From Minisyncoccota bacterium (GTDB taxonomy: Bacteria > Patescibacteriota > Minisyncoccia > Phycocordibacterales > UBA2100), in assembly GCA_018061585.1 (NCBI GenBank), contig JAGOTU010000015.1, forward strand, positions 1-13,306: 13,306 nucleotides of DNA, written 5' to 3'. The position numbers were made by a program, and so were the translations under genes. How positions within the stretch are numbered: position 1 is the stretch's first letter; every line of letters begins with the position of its first letter. This document shows positions 5,481 to 10,327 of the stretch, one piece after another. The notes under the pieces were generated by a model that was not told where the DNA came from, did not search any database, and saw only the letters and a program-made list of their open reading frames with translations.

Positions 5481-5795
5481 ATGCTAATTATTGCAGTTGC
5501 AGTAGCCTTCGTATTCGTCATGTGTTTTGCGACCCGAGCCATGGATAGCTACTGGCGCGAGCCTGCTAATTATCGGATTCTGTACATGGGCATCGGGCTC
5601 TTGGTCGGAGCGATCGGCTATCTGATCACTTTCACAGGGTTCCGTCTGGCTAGCCTTCCGCTCGACACCGGACTGTTCTTTATCTACCTGCTTGCGATCG
5701 ATTGCCTCGTCATGATCGTCGGGATGCTCGGGATCCGCTATGCCGATTGGCTACTGAACAGGATCCTGGAACCCCGTCGGCCCGATCAGGACTGA
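5481..5795 (+). CDS. Three-helix membrane protein, 104 aa
   Basis: The ATG at 5481 follows AAGGAGA by a normal distance. Hydrophobic segments lie at about residues 2-18, 33-53 and 62-84, with a basic tail WLLNRILEPRRPDQD. The motif LL(K/N)RILE at residues 91-97, the preceding (R/E)EP motif before helix 2, and the overall length echo the 103-aa protein at 2019, so a divergent paralogue pair is likely. Third gene of the 4946-5985 operon. Function unknown. Confidence 0.75.
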   Translation: MLIIAVAVAFVFVMCFATRAMDSYWREPANYRILYMGIGLLVGAIGYLITFTGFRLASLPLDTGLFFIYLLAIDCLVMIVGMLGIRYADWLLNRILEPRRPDQD

Positions 5796-5799
5796 GCAA

Positions 5800-5985
5800 A
5801 TGCACAAGCAGTCGATCTTTACCGCACTGTGGTATATCGTCTCGGGCATTGTTGCCGGCATGATCGTTTCGGTCGTATTGCCGCAGATGTTCACTATTCG
5901 GCACCACCCGCTGCACGTACTGCTCATCTGCATGATCATCGGCAGCTTCATCGGATTCGTGTTCAGCTGTAATGCCAAGAAATAG
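5800..5985 (+). CDS. Two-helix membrane protein, 61 aa
   Basis: The ATG at 5800 begins 4 nt after the preceding stop, with only a weak AGGAC ribosome site, so coupling is likely. Hydrophobic segments at about residues 8-28 and 37-57 flank a short His-rich loop (FTIRHHPLH), and the end is basic (NAKK). Last gene of the operon, with the terminator stem beginning at the base after its stop. Family not recognised. Confidence 0.7.
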   Translation: MHKQSIFTALWYIVSGIVAGMIVSVVLPQMFTIRHHPLHVLLICMIIGSFIGFVFSCNAKK

Positions 5986-6021
5986 CGGCCGGAGTCCCCT
6001 GCGACTCCGGCCGATTCCTTT
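5986..6021 (+). terminator. Intrinsic terminator (GCCGGAGTC family)
   Basis: Eleven-base-pair perfect arms CGGCCGGAGTC / GACTCCGGCCG with loop CCCTGC. The loop and inner arms are identical to the terminator at 7073. The T-tract (ATTCCTTTT) is offset. Confidence 0.8.
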
Positions 6022-6056
6022 TCTCGACAGCCCCTAGCCAATCTTCATGTAGTAGG

Positions 6057-6062
6057 TAAAAT
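6057..6062 (+). promoter_or_regulatory. Candidate -10 box (TAAAAT)
   Basis: GTAGTAGGTAAAAT lies about 18 nt before the ATG at 6081. The -35 is not evident. Confidence 0.35.
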
Positions 6063-6080
6063 CTCGGCAGGAGGTGCCCC

Positions 6081-6476
6081 ATGGCAATCGCACAGTTGGA
6101 TGTCCTGGTCGTCGGAATGCATGTGCCGACGTACGTCGCGTCCATCAACAAGGCCCAATCCTGGGCGCAAGAACGGAAGATCGATGCGTCTATCGCGTTT
6201 TTCAATACGAACCACGAAGGTGCGCCGCGGTATTTGCGCGACTTCGATCTGAGCATCATGTTCGTGTCGAACGAGATCGGCGAAAGCGCCGAAGCAATGG
6301 GCCACCACTGCGACGACATGCTGCATGCGATGCGTCTGCGGGTGAAGCGTCCGCTCATCGTGCTCGATGAGACCACGCTCGATCTGGTAGAGGCATTCGA
6401 GCAGGATGGATGCCAGGTGGAACTTCGTCCCGCAGACGGAACCGTCGAAGAGGCACTCAAGAGCCTCGCGGCATGA
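6081..6476 (+). CDS. Predicted alpha/beta (Rossmann-like) protein, 131 aa
   Basis: The ATG at 6081 follows AGGAGG with ideal spacing. Five hydrophobic strands alternate with helices: LDVLVVGM (5-12), IDASIAFF (34-41), FDLSIMFVS (55-63), RPLIVLDE (90-97) and QVELRPAD (112-119). This resembles a response-regulator or flavodoxin-like sandwich, and the early aspartate (Asp7) and the LDE after strand 4 sit where such folds place functional residues. The canonical phosphoacceptor pattern is not clear, so no receiver function is claimed. The middle helix is His/Asp-rich (GHHCDDMLHAM). Single-gene unit. Family not recognised. Confidence 0.75.
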   Translation: MAIAQLDVLVVGMHVPTYVASINKAQSWAQERKIDASIAFFNTNHEGAPRYLRDFDLSIMFVSNEIGESAEAMGHHCDDMLHAMRLRVKRPLIVLDETTLDLVEAFEQDGCQVELRPADGTVEEALKSLAA

Positions 6477-6486
6477 CTCGGTTACC

Positions 6487-6520
6487 GGCCGGGATCCCCT
6501 TTGTGGATCCCGGTCTTTTT
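6487..6520 (+). terminator. Intrinsic terminator (GGCCGGGATCC variant)
   Basis: Eleven-base arms GGCCGGGATCC / GGATCCCGGTC (one G-U) with loop CCTTTGT and TTTTT tail. Confidence 0.9.
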
Positions 6521-6551
6521 GTATACCCTAGCGAATAGTCATTTTGAGGCG

Positions 6552-6557
6552 TAGGAT
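6552..6557 (+). promoter_or_regulatory. -10 box (TAGGAT)
   Basis: GAGGCGTAGGAT matches the recurring motif. No good -35 lies 16-18 bp upstream. The leader to the ATG at 6578 contains GGGAGGA. Confidence 0.5.
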
Positions 6558-6577
6558 TTTGATGGGAGGAACTGCAC

Positions 6578-6781
6578 ATGCAACAGACGACGAGTCGACT
6601 GAAACTTCCGGACGGTGTGTCCCCTGCGATGGCGTGGGTTGCACTCGGTGGCGCACTGTTTGCGATCCTCATGCCGTTTATGGGCATGGCAAATGGTGAG
6701 AATTACATCAAGCTCGCGGTAGTGGTCGGCGGGATCTGGGCCCTTTTGCCCACCCCCGGCACCACCCGAAATCACCCCTAA
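6578..6781 (+). CDS. Two-helix membrane protein, 67 aa
   Basis: The ATG at 6578 follows GGGAGGA. Hydrophobic segments lie at about residues 17-36 and 43-58, separated by a short polar turn (GMANGENYIK), with a Pro/Thr-rich tail. Cotranscribed with the 84-aa membrane protein that starts 16 nt later. Family not recognised. Confidence 0.7.
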   Translation: MQQTTSRLKLPDGVSPAMAWVALGGALFAILMPFMGMANGENYIKLAVVVGGIWALLPTPGTTRNHP

Positions 6782-6796
6782 CCCGGGGATGGCATT

Positions 6797-7051
6797 ATGA
6801 AAAAGGTCTGCGCATTTACTTCCCGCTACAATCGCTCCGTGCGAATGGTTGCGGCGATCGTGTTGTTCGTCGCAGGAGTTGCGTCACAGTGGTTCATGCT
6901 TGCGAATGCAACAGAGCCGCAGAACGACGTCTGGACCCTCTGCTCGCTTCTTGTAGCTATTCTGTTTGCTGCTGTCATATTGCCGATCGTAGTCAGTATC
7001 CTCAACGACGATCAAGAGGCGGCCGGAATCGGCCCGCTCTGCACCTACTGA
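6797..7051 (+). CDS. Two-helix membrane protein, 84 aa
   Basis: The ATG at 6797 follows GGGGATGG. A basic N-terminus (MKKVCAFTSRYNRSVR) leads into hydrophobic segments at about residues 17-36 and 46-69, with an acidic turn between (ATEPQND) and a short tail with Cys82. The positive-inside rule places the N-terminus in the cytoplasm. Its 3' end contains the 10-mer GGCCGGAATC (7021-7030), the same word that forms terminator arms elsewhere in the window. Family not recognised. Confidence 0.7.
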   Translation: MKKVCAFTSRYNRSVRMVAAIVLFVAGVASQWFMLANATEPQNDVWTLCSLLVAILFAAVILPIVVSILNDDQEAAGIGPLCTY

Positions 7052-7072
7052 CTTGCGGCACGCATGCCAAAC

Positions 7073-7106
7073 GCCGGAGTCCCCTGCGACTCCGGCCATT
7101 CTCTTT
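7073..7106 (+). terminator. Intrinsic terminator (GCCGGAGTC family)
   Basis: Nine-base-pair arms GCCGGAGTC / GACTCCGGC with loop CCCTGC, identical through this part to the terminator at 5986. The T-rich tail is CATTCTCTTT. Confidence 0.8.
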
Positions 7107-7132
7107 GCGATTTCTAACAAGCGCAGTACCAT
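7105..7132 (+). promoter_or_regulatory. Candidate promoter for the HisE-like gene
   Basis: TTGCGA (7105-7110), a 16-bp spacer and TACCAT (7127-7132). The -35 overlaps the terminator tail, repeating the terminator-promoter fusion. Confidence 0.5.
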
Positions 7133-7154
7133 CGTCGGAGACGGAGGTACAACA

Positions 7155-7475
7155 ATGGGTCTGAGCCTGCATAAACTCGAAAATATGATCGCCGACCGCG
7201 CGCTCGTTCCGCCGCAGAATTCCCACACCGCACGACAACTGGGACTCCCTGCCGCACATCACGCAAAAAAGATCGGCGAAGAGGCCATTGAACTCGGCAT
7301 AGAACTTTTGCGCGGCGATCATGACAAGATAGTCGACGAAAGCGCCGATCTGATCTATCACCTACTGGTTGGCCTACGACACGCCAACGTAAGTCTTGCC
7401 GATGTGGAGCACGAACTCGCATTGAGGCACACGCAGCAGACCGGATGCCCCAAGCTTGATCGTAAGGGCACATGA
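7155..7475 (+). CDS. HisE-like phosphoribosyl-ATP pyrophosphohydrolase / MazG-type NTP pyrophosphatase, 106 aa
   Basis: The ATG at 7155 follows GGAGG at good spacing. The all-helical protein has the family layout: SHTARQL (23-29), then KKIGEEAIELGIELL (38-52) with the ExxE metal motif at Glu42/43-Glu46, then DESADLIYHLLVGL (61-74) with ExxD at Glu62-Asp65, then VSLADVEHEL. This is close to HisE, which removes pyrophosphate from phosphoribosyl-ATP in histidine synthesis using Mg2+. No other his gene is present here. It may therefore act on another nucleotide, like MazG-type house-cleaning enzymes. Single-gene unit with its own promoter and terminator. Confidence 0.85.
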   Translation: MGLSLHKLENMIADRALVPPQNSHTARQLGLPAAHHAKKIGEEAIELGIELLRGDHDKIVDESADLIYHLLVGLRHANVSLADVEHELALRHTQQTGCPKLDRKGT

Positions 7476-7480
7476 AAACA

Positions 7481-7519
7481 GGCCGGAATCCCCTCGCGGA
7501 TTCCGGCCTTTTGTTTTTT
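7481..7519 (+). terminator. Intrinsic terminator (GGCCGGAATCC family)
   Basis: Perfect 11-bp arms GGCCGGAATCC / GGATTCCGGCC with loop CCTCGC and TTTTGTTTTTT tail. Nearly identical to the terminator at 10895. Confidence 0.95.
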
Positions 7520-7524
7520 CGCGA

Positions 7525-7550
7525 TGTACCAGAGTTCGACTCTAGTACAA
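7525..7550. repeat. TGTAC(T/C)AGAGT palindrome, copy 1
   Basis: Arms GTACCAGAGT / ACTCTAGTAC around TCG, one mismatch. It matches the copy at 10931-10957 and likewise follows a GGCCGGAATCC terminator. Confidence 0.8.
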
Positions 7551-7607
7551 ATCAAGATTGTCTCGAGGTTTAACATCCGGGTGAACTTCGCTGCAAGATA
7601 TCTATAC

Positions 7608-7642
7608 TAAAAAAGTTTCAGCCGCTCTCTGCGAGCGGCTGA
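7608..7642 (-). terminator. Intrinsic terminator of the secreted-protein gene
   Basis: Perfect 10-bp arms TCAGCCGCTC / GAGCGGCTGA (7618-7627, 7633-7642). On the minus strand they are followed by AAACTTTTTT. Confidence 0.9.
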
Positions 7643-7655
7643 TGGACAAGCGGAA

Positions 7656-7973
7656 TCACCACTTGTCATTGCGAAGAGCTTCGAGGGACGCGTACAGCGC
7701 AGACAGCGAGGCTTCTACGAGCGGGCCGTTGGCCCATCCGTATCCGGCTTTGCCGAGCCCACAGACCGTATCGACGTATCGCATGTCGGTCAGCTTCTGG
7801 GTGATGCGCGGATCGTAGCTGTAGAGCTTGATCTCGTGCATACCCTGCTTGCATGGCGGCTTTGCGACAACGAACTCCTTGATCTCGGTGCATGGCGCCT
7901 TGTAGCAGGCTGAGGCCGGCGCAGCGAAACCGAGGGTAGCGAGAACGAAGACGATCGCGACGATCTTATGCAT
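7656..7973 (-). CDS. Secreted four-cysteine protein, 105 aa
   Basis: The ATG at 7973 has GGGAG 7 nt upstream and a near-consensus promoter. Residues 1-22 are a signal peptide: Lys3, a hydrophobic core (IVAIVFVLATLGF), then the cleavage motif APASA before Cys23. Because the residue three before Cys23 is Ala, ordinary signal-peptidase cleavage is more likely than a lipoprotein, but a lipidated Cys23 cannot be excluded. The mature ~83 residues contain Cys23, 28, 41 and 71, which could form two disulfides. The C-terminus is helical. Family not recognised; it is predicted to be exported and probably well expressed. Confidence 0.8.
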   Translation of the reverse strand: MHKIVAIVFVLATLGFAAPASACYKAPCTEIKEFVVAKPPCKQGMHEIKLYSYDPRITQKLTDMRYVDTVCGLGKAGYGWANGPLVEASLSALYASLEALRNDKW

Positions 7974-8001
7974 TCTTTATCTCCCGTTGTGAACGGTTTG
8001 T

Positions 8002-8031
8002 ATTATACCACGTTTACAAGACTAATGTCAA
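8002..8031 (-). promoter_or_regulatory. Near-consensus sigma-70 promoter
   Basis: On the minus strand TTGACA (8031-8026), an 18-bp spacer and TATAAT (8007-8002), with TGG before the -10. It is the strongest promoter in the window and drives the secreted four-Cys protein. Confidence 0.9.
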
Positions 8032-8084
8032 ACTACGTGTTTCATTCACACCCTCCTCTTGCAGCGGGGCTTAACCTCACGGCA

Positions 8085-8120
8085 AACCATTCGCCTATTC
8101 GCGCGAATAAGCGAATGGTT
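8085..8120. repeat. 36-bp near-perfect palindrome upstream of the DUF167 gene
   Basis: Outer arms AACCATTCGC / GCGAATGGTT and inner TATTCG-CG-CGAATA with only one mismatched pair. It lies between two divergent genes. Its 17-base left half ATTCGCCTATTCGCGCG recurs downstream of the gene. Confidence 0.9.
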
Positions 8121-8140
8121 CTTATGTGATGGACGTTTGG

Positions 8141-8146
8141 TAGGAT
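8141..8146 (+). promoter_or_regulatory. -10 box (TAGGAT) for a leaderless gene
   Basis: TTTGGTAGGATGC ends 6 nt before the ATG at 8153, with no ribosome site between. A weak TTCTTA at the palindrome edge could serve as -35. Confidence 0.6.
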
Positions 8147-8152
8147 GCGACA

Positions 8153-8377
8153 ATGCAGGAAAAGAGGATAGTTAAAGTGCGGGTAAAGGCCGGGGCCAAG
8201 AACGACCGGATCAAAAAGACGGCGGATGGCTACGAAGTCTCGGTACGAGCCCCTGCCGCAGGCGGCATGGCCAACGACGCGGTGATCGCGCTCGTATCCC
8301 GCGAACTATCGGTACCCGCTAAGCGCATCCGCATTACCCGCGGCCTCCGCTCCCCCACCAAAACCCTCGAGTTTTAG
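8153..8377 (+). CDS. DUF167 / UPF0235 (YggU-like) protein, 74 aa
   Basis: The family is recognised from VKVRVKAGAKNDRI near the N-terminus, the central VSVRAPAAGGMANDAVI (usually APPxxGKANxAxI), and the C-terminal ITRGLRSPTKTL (usually GxxSRxKxL). The length is typical for this small conserved alpha/beta family, whose molecular function is unknown. The start codon lies 6 nt after the -10 box, so the mRNA is probably leaderless. The gene is framed on both sides by related palindromes, which suggests it travels or is regulated as a unit. Confidence 0.9.
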   Translation: MQEKRIVKVRVKAGAKNDRIKKTADGYEVSVRAPAAGGMANDAVIALVSRELSVPAKRIRITRGLRSPTKTLEF

Positions 8378-8396
8378 AACACCGTACATACACCTT

Positions 8397-8487
8397 ATTC
8401 GCCTATTCGCGCGCGACCAATGGTTCTTAGCGGTACTCCGCTTTAGAACCATGAAGTACTCCTGTGGTGAATAAGCGAATGTTTTTT
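8397..8487 (+). terminator. Large composite hairpin and T-tract after the DUF167 gene
   Basis: ATTCGCCTATTC (8397-8408) pairs with GAATAAGCGAAT (8469-8480) at one mismatch. Between them is a second hairpin, ATGGTTCT-AGCGG / CCGCT-AGAACCAT. The outer stem runs straight into GTTTTTT. It has the same sequence blocks as the 8085-8120 palindrome, with a 55-nt stretch inserted at the dyad centre. Confidence 0.75.
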
Positions 8488-8489
8488 AT

Positions 8490-8526
8490 TAAAAGAATCA
8501 GACGGCATCTTGAGGATGCCGTCTGA
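8490..8526 (-). terminator. Intrinsic terminator with inverted GCCGTCTGA words
   Basis: Perfect 12-bp arms TCAGACGGCATC / GATGCCGTCTGA with loop TTGAG. On the minus strand the tail is TTCTTTTAAT. The arms resemble the Neisseria DNA-uptake word. Confidence 0.85.
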
Positions 8527-8528
8527 GA

Positions 8529-9041
8529 TTACTTCTGAAGCAGAGCAAGACACTGCTCTACCCGCGATCTCTCGCTTTCATTCTGGGGACCGAACCGAAT
8601 CACCATGGGCGACCCCGGCGACCTAAGAGCAATGGTCTTTGCTCGCTCCTCCAACAGGCTAGATCTGAGAAGAAGGTAGCCCGTTGCTGTTTCGCAGTTT
8701 CCAGCACGTAAGTCGTTGAGGATTTGATCGCATTCTACGCGCTGCGCGCGTGCAGCGTTGGCGTATTCGCGAAACTGTGCAAGTCGCTCGCTATCCGTCA
8801 TTGAATCCAATGCTTCCAGTATTTGGTAGCGAGGAATCCCTACATCAACGAGTGAATCTGCAATTTCGCGATTATTTTGCTGCTCTTGGTGTTCACTGAG
8901 CCGCATAAACTGCTGTTTCTCGTTTTCGATGCGCGCCTCGCGCGCCGCCGCCTTTTCATATTCGTCCAGAAAGTACTGAGCAACAGGTCTCCATTGATCC
9001 AAGACCCCGTTAACGTCAGGTCGGTGCGATGTGGTGCGCAT
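8529..9041 (-). CDS. Helical, coiled-coil-like hypothetical protein, 170 aa
   Basis: The ATG at 9041 follows GGAGG by 6 nt. The protein is almost wholly helical and charged. A long Glu/Arg/Gln-rich stretch (about residues 20-62, including EYEKAAAREARIENEKQQF) looks like a coiled coil. Further helices follow (IPRYQILEALDSMTDSERLAQFREYANAARAQRV at 69-102, and 119-140). The end returns to a short strand (MVIRFG) and a helix. Cys104, 116 and 164 are scattered. No signal peptide, membrane segment or known motif. Single gene with its own promoter and terminator. Function not recognised. Confidence 0.75.
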   Translation of the reverse strand: MRTTSHRPDVNGVLDQWRPVAQYFLDEYEKAAAREARIENEKQQFMRLSEHQEQQNNREIADSLVDVGIPRYQILEALDSMTDSERLAQFREYANAARAQRVECDQILNDLRAGNCETATGYLLLRSSLLEERAKTIALRSPGSPMVIRFGPQNESERSRVEQCLALLQK

Positions 9042-9064
9042 CTATTCCTCCATGATCTTGCCTC

Positions 9065-9093
9065 ATATGACTCTGGCGAGACGCAACAGTCAA
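9065..9093 (-). promoter_or_regulatory. Promoter of the 170-aa gene
   Basis: On the minus strand TTGACT (9093-9088), a 17-bp spacer and TCATAT (9070-9065), about 25 nt before the ATG at 9041. Confidence 0.5.
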
Positions 9094-9116
9094 GAGCAAC
9101 TGCCGCAGTCTCGGCA

Positions 9117-9150
9117 CAAAAAGAAAAGGCCTGTCTTCTGCGGACAGGTC
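9117..9150 (-). terminator. Intrinsic terminator of the 112-aa gene
   Basis: Arms GACCTGTC / GACAGGCC with loop CGCAGAA on the minus strand, followed by TTTTCTTTTT. The stem has one G-U pair. Confidence 0.8.
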
Positions 9151-9165
9151 CCTTGATGCGATTCG

Positions 9166-9504
9166 TCAGACGCCGACCGGCAGTCGCATGAGCGCGATGT
9201 CGCCCCGATGTGCATCGAACACATCTTTGCGCACAGCGATACCGTACTCAATCTTGTGCGTGCGCCACATCGCGATCACCTCCGCCTCGTTTTCGAGCTG
9301 GTAGTGCACACGGTTGGCGCCGACAAACAACGGGACTTCGCCGCGACCGCACATGCCAAAGACGCAGCGGGCAAACGTTTGCACCTCGAGGACCGGATCC
9401 CCCAGCCACGCATTCTCCTCGCTCGCTGAGTCCGGCGGACCCGAGAAATAGTAGATGCCCTGTTTGGCGAGCAGTGACCCGATTAGCGTTTCCGATGAAA
9501 ACAT
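9166..9504 (-). CDS. Hypothetical protein, 112 aa
   Basis: The start at 9504 is chosen for GGAGGAG 7 nt upstream. The frame stays open much further upstream, but that extension would run antisense through the peptidase gene and is rejected. The protein is soluble and mixed, with motifs GIYYFSGPPDSASEENAWLGDPV, a Cys pair (FARCVFGMCGRG, Cys47 and Cys52), and an alternating strand-helix C-terminal half (HYQLENEAEVIAMWRTHKIEYGIAVRKDVFDAHRGDIALMRLP). Divergent from the peptidase gene, with 147 bp between starts; TTGACA on the minus strand at 9578-9573 is a possible -35. Family not recognised. Confidence 0.7.
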   Translation of the reverse strand: MFSSETLIGSLLAKQGIYYFSGPPDSASEENAWLGDPVLEVQTFARCVFGMCGRGEVPLFVGANRVHYQLENEAEVIAMWRTHKIEYGIAVRKDVFDAHRGDIALMRLPVGV

Positions 9505-9651
9505 TGCTGCGCTCCTCCGCTTGTGACCGATTCCTGACTTCCGCATCGCACTTTGCTCGCAACACCCCCTCGTGTCAATCTCCTCCCTCGCCGTTTGCTG
9601 GACGGGCCGCATCACCTGTGAGAGCCTGCTCCCAGAACCAGGAGGTGGCCG

Positions 9652-10188
9652 ATGCGAACCCTTATGCTTGTTTTGCTGTTCGTCGGAATCCTGCATGCGC
9701 CCTTGCATGCCGCAGAATTCGCCAAGTGTGATCTGGACGATGCCGAGAATGTCCGGGAGCATCCGTCGCCCCGTGTGCGCGAACTCTTTGCGCAGCTTCT
9801 GAGAAAAGCCGGGCAACGGCCCGAGAAGTTCGCGCTCTGCGAGGGATGGCCGATTATTCCGCAAATAGCGCTGGTGCAGACACGCTCCGGGCAACGAGTG
9901 CACGAAGTCGCGTTTCCATGGTACGTCTCGTGGTATTCGGATGACGAGATCCTCGGAATCTTCGCACACGAACTCGGACACTTGCCCATACATGGTGCTG
10001 CCATCGGCGCTATGCGAGCAGAAAAGGCGGCGGACTCGAGAGGAGCGCGCTGGGTCGGCGCACGAATGGTGGCATCTGGACTACGGGCATTACAACGCGA
10101 TGTGCACTCAAAGATGCCCTCGCATGTACATGCCGCCACATTCAAGGAACTCGACGTTCGTGCCCGTCGATTAGAAAAGCAACGATGA
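9652..10188 (+). CDS. Secreted zinc metallopeptidase-like protein (HELGH), 178 aa
   Basis: The ATG at 9652 follows CAGGAGG at ideal spacing. Residues 1-20 are a signal peptide (hydrophobic LMLVLLFVGIL, cleavage after HA). The active-site motif HELGH is at 106-110, preceded by an acidic turn and hydrophobic helix (SDDEILGIFA), and EKAAD (124-128) supplies a possible third zinc ligand and the ExxxD pattern of M48-type peptidases. The gap of 14 residues between HELGH and the Glu is much shorter than in typical M48 enzymes and recalls ImmA/IrrE-like peptidases. Cys26 and Cys63 could form a disulfide. Export to the cell surface is inferred; substrate unknown. Confidence 0.8.
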   Translation: MRTLMLVLLFVGILHAPLHAAEFAKCDLDDAENVREHPSPRVRELFAQLLRKAGQRPEKFALCEGWPIIPQIALVQTRSGQRVHEVAFPWYVSWYSDDEILGIFAHELGHLPIHGAAIGAMRAEKAADSRGARWVGARMVASGLRALQRDVHSKMPSHVHAATFKELDVRARRLEKQR

Positions 10189-10217
10189 CGACGCGGCTGT
10201 GGTTCGCATAGCAGGAG

Positions 10218-10235
10218 TGATCAAATTATTGATCA
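10218..10235. promoter_or_regulatory. Operator-like palindrome TGATCAA-N4-TTGATCA
   Basis: Perfect 7-bp arms around ATTA, AT-rich, between the peptidase stop and its terminator stem. It could bind a dimeric regulator or simply extend the RNA structure. Confidence 0.4.
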
Positions 10236-10241
10236 TCTATC

Positions 10242-10280
10242 AAGGCCGGAATCCGCGAGAGGATTCCGGCCTTTCGTTTT
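10242..10280 (+). terminator. Intrinsic terminator (GGCCGGAATCC family)
   Basis: Perfect 13-bp arms AAGGCCGGAATCC / GGATTCCGGCCTT with loop GCGAGA, then TCGTTTT. Confidence 0.95.
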
Positions 10281-10294
10281 GATGAGCTCAGGGG

Positions 10295-10300
10295 TAGGAT
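10295..10300 (+). promoter_or_regulatory. -10 box (TAGGAT)
   Basis: CAGGGGTAGGATGC lies about 22 bp after the terminator stem. The T-tract (TTTCGT) is at -35 distance. The leader to the ATG at 10328 holds GGGAGA. Confidence 0.55.
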
Positions 10301-10327
10301 GCAGACCGGAAAAAGGGAGACTGAAAC

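Noticed and set aside
1..7052. Phage lysis or late-gene region with holins
   Set aside because: Several small membrane proteins have holin-like sizes, but no endolysin, structural, packaging or replication gene is present and each gene has its own promoter and terminator.
7525..7550. TTCGACT inside the palindrome as a tRNA T-arm or tRNA attachment site
   Set aside because: The flanking bases do not make a 5-bp T-stem, there is no acceptor or anticodon arm, and the copy at 10931 is a perfect longer palindrome instead.
9505..9993. Upstream in-frame extension of the 112-aa minus-strand protein to 275 residues
   Set aside because: It runs antisense through the signal-peptide and HELGH coding sequence of the peptidase gene. 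The ATG at 9504 has a clear GGAGGAG site.
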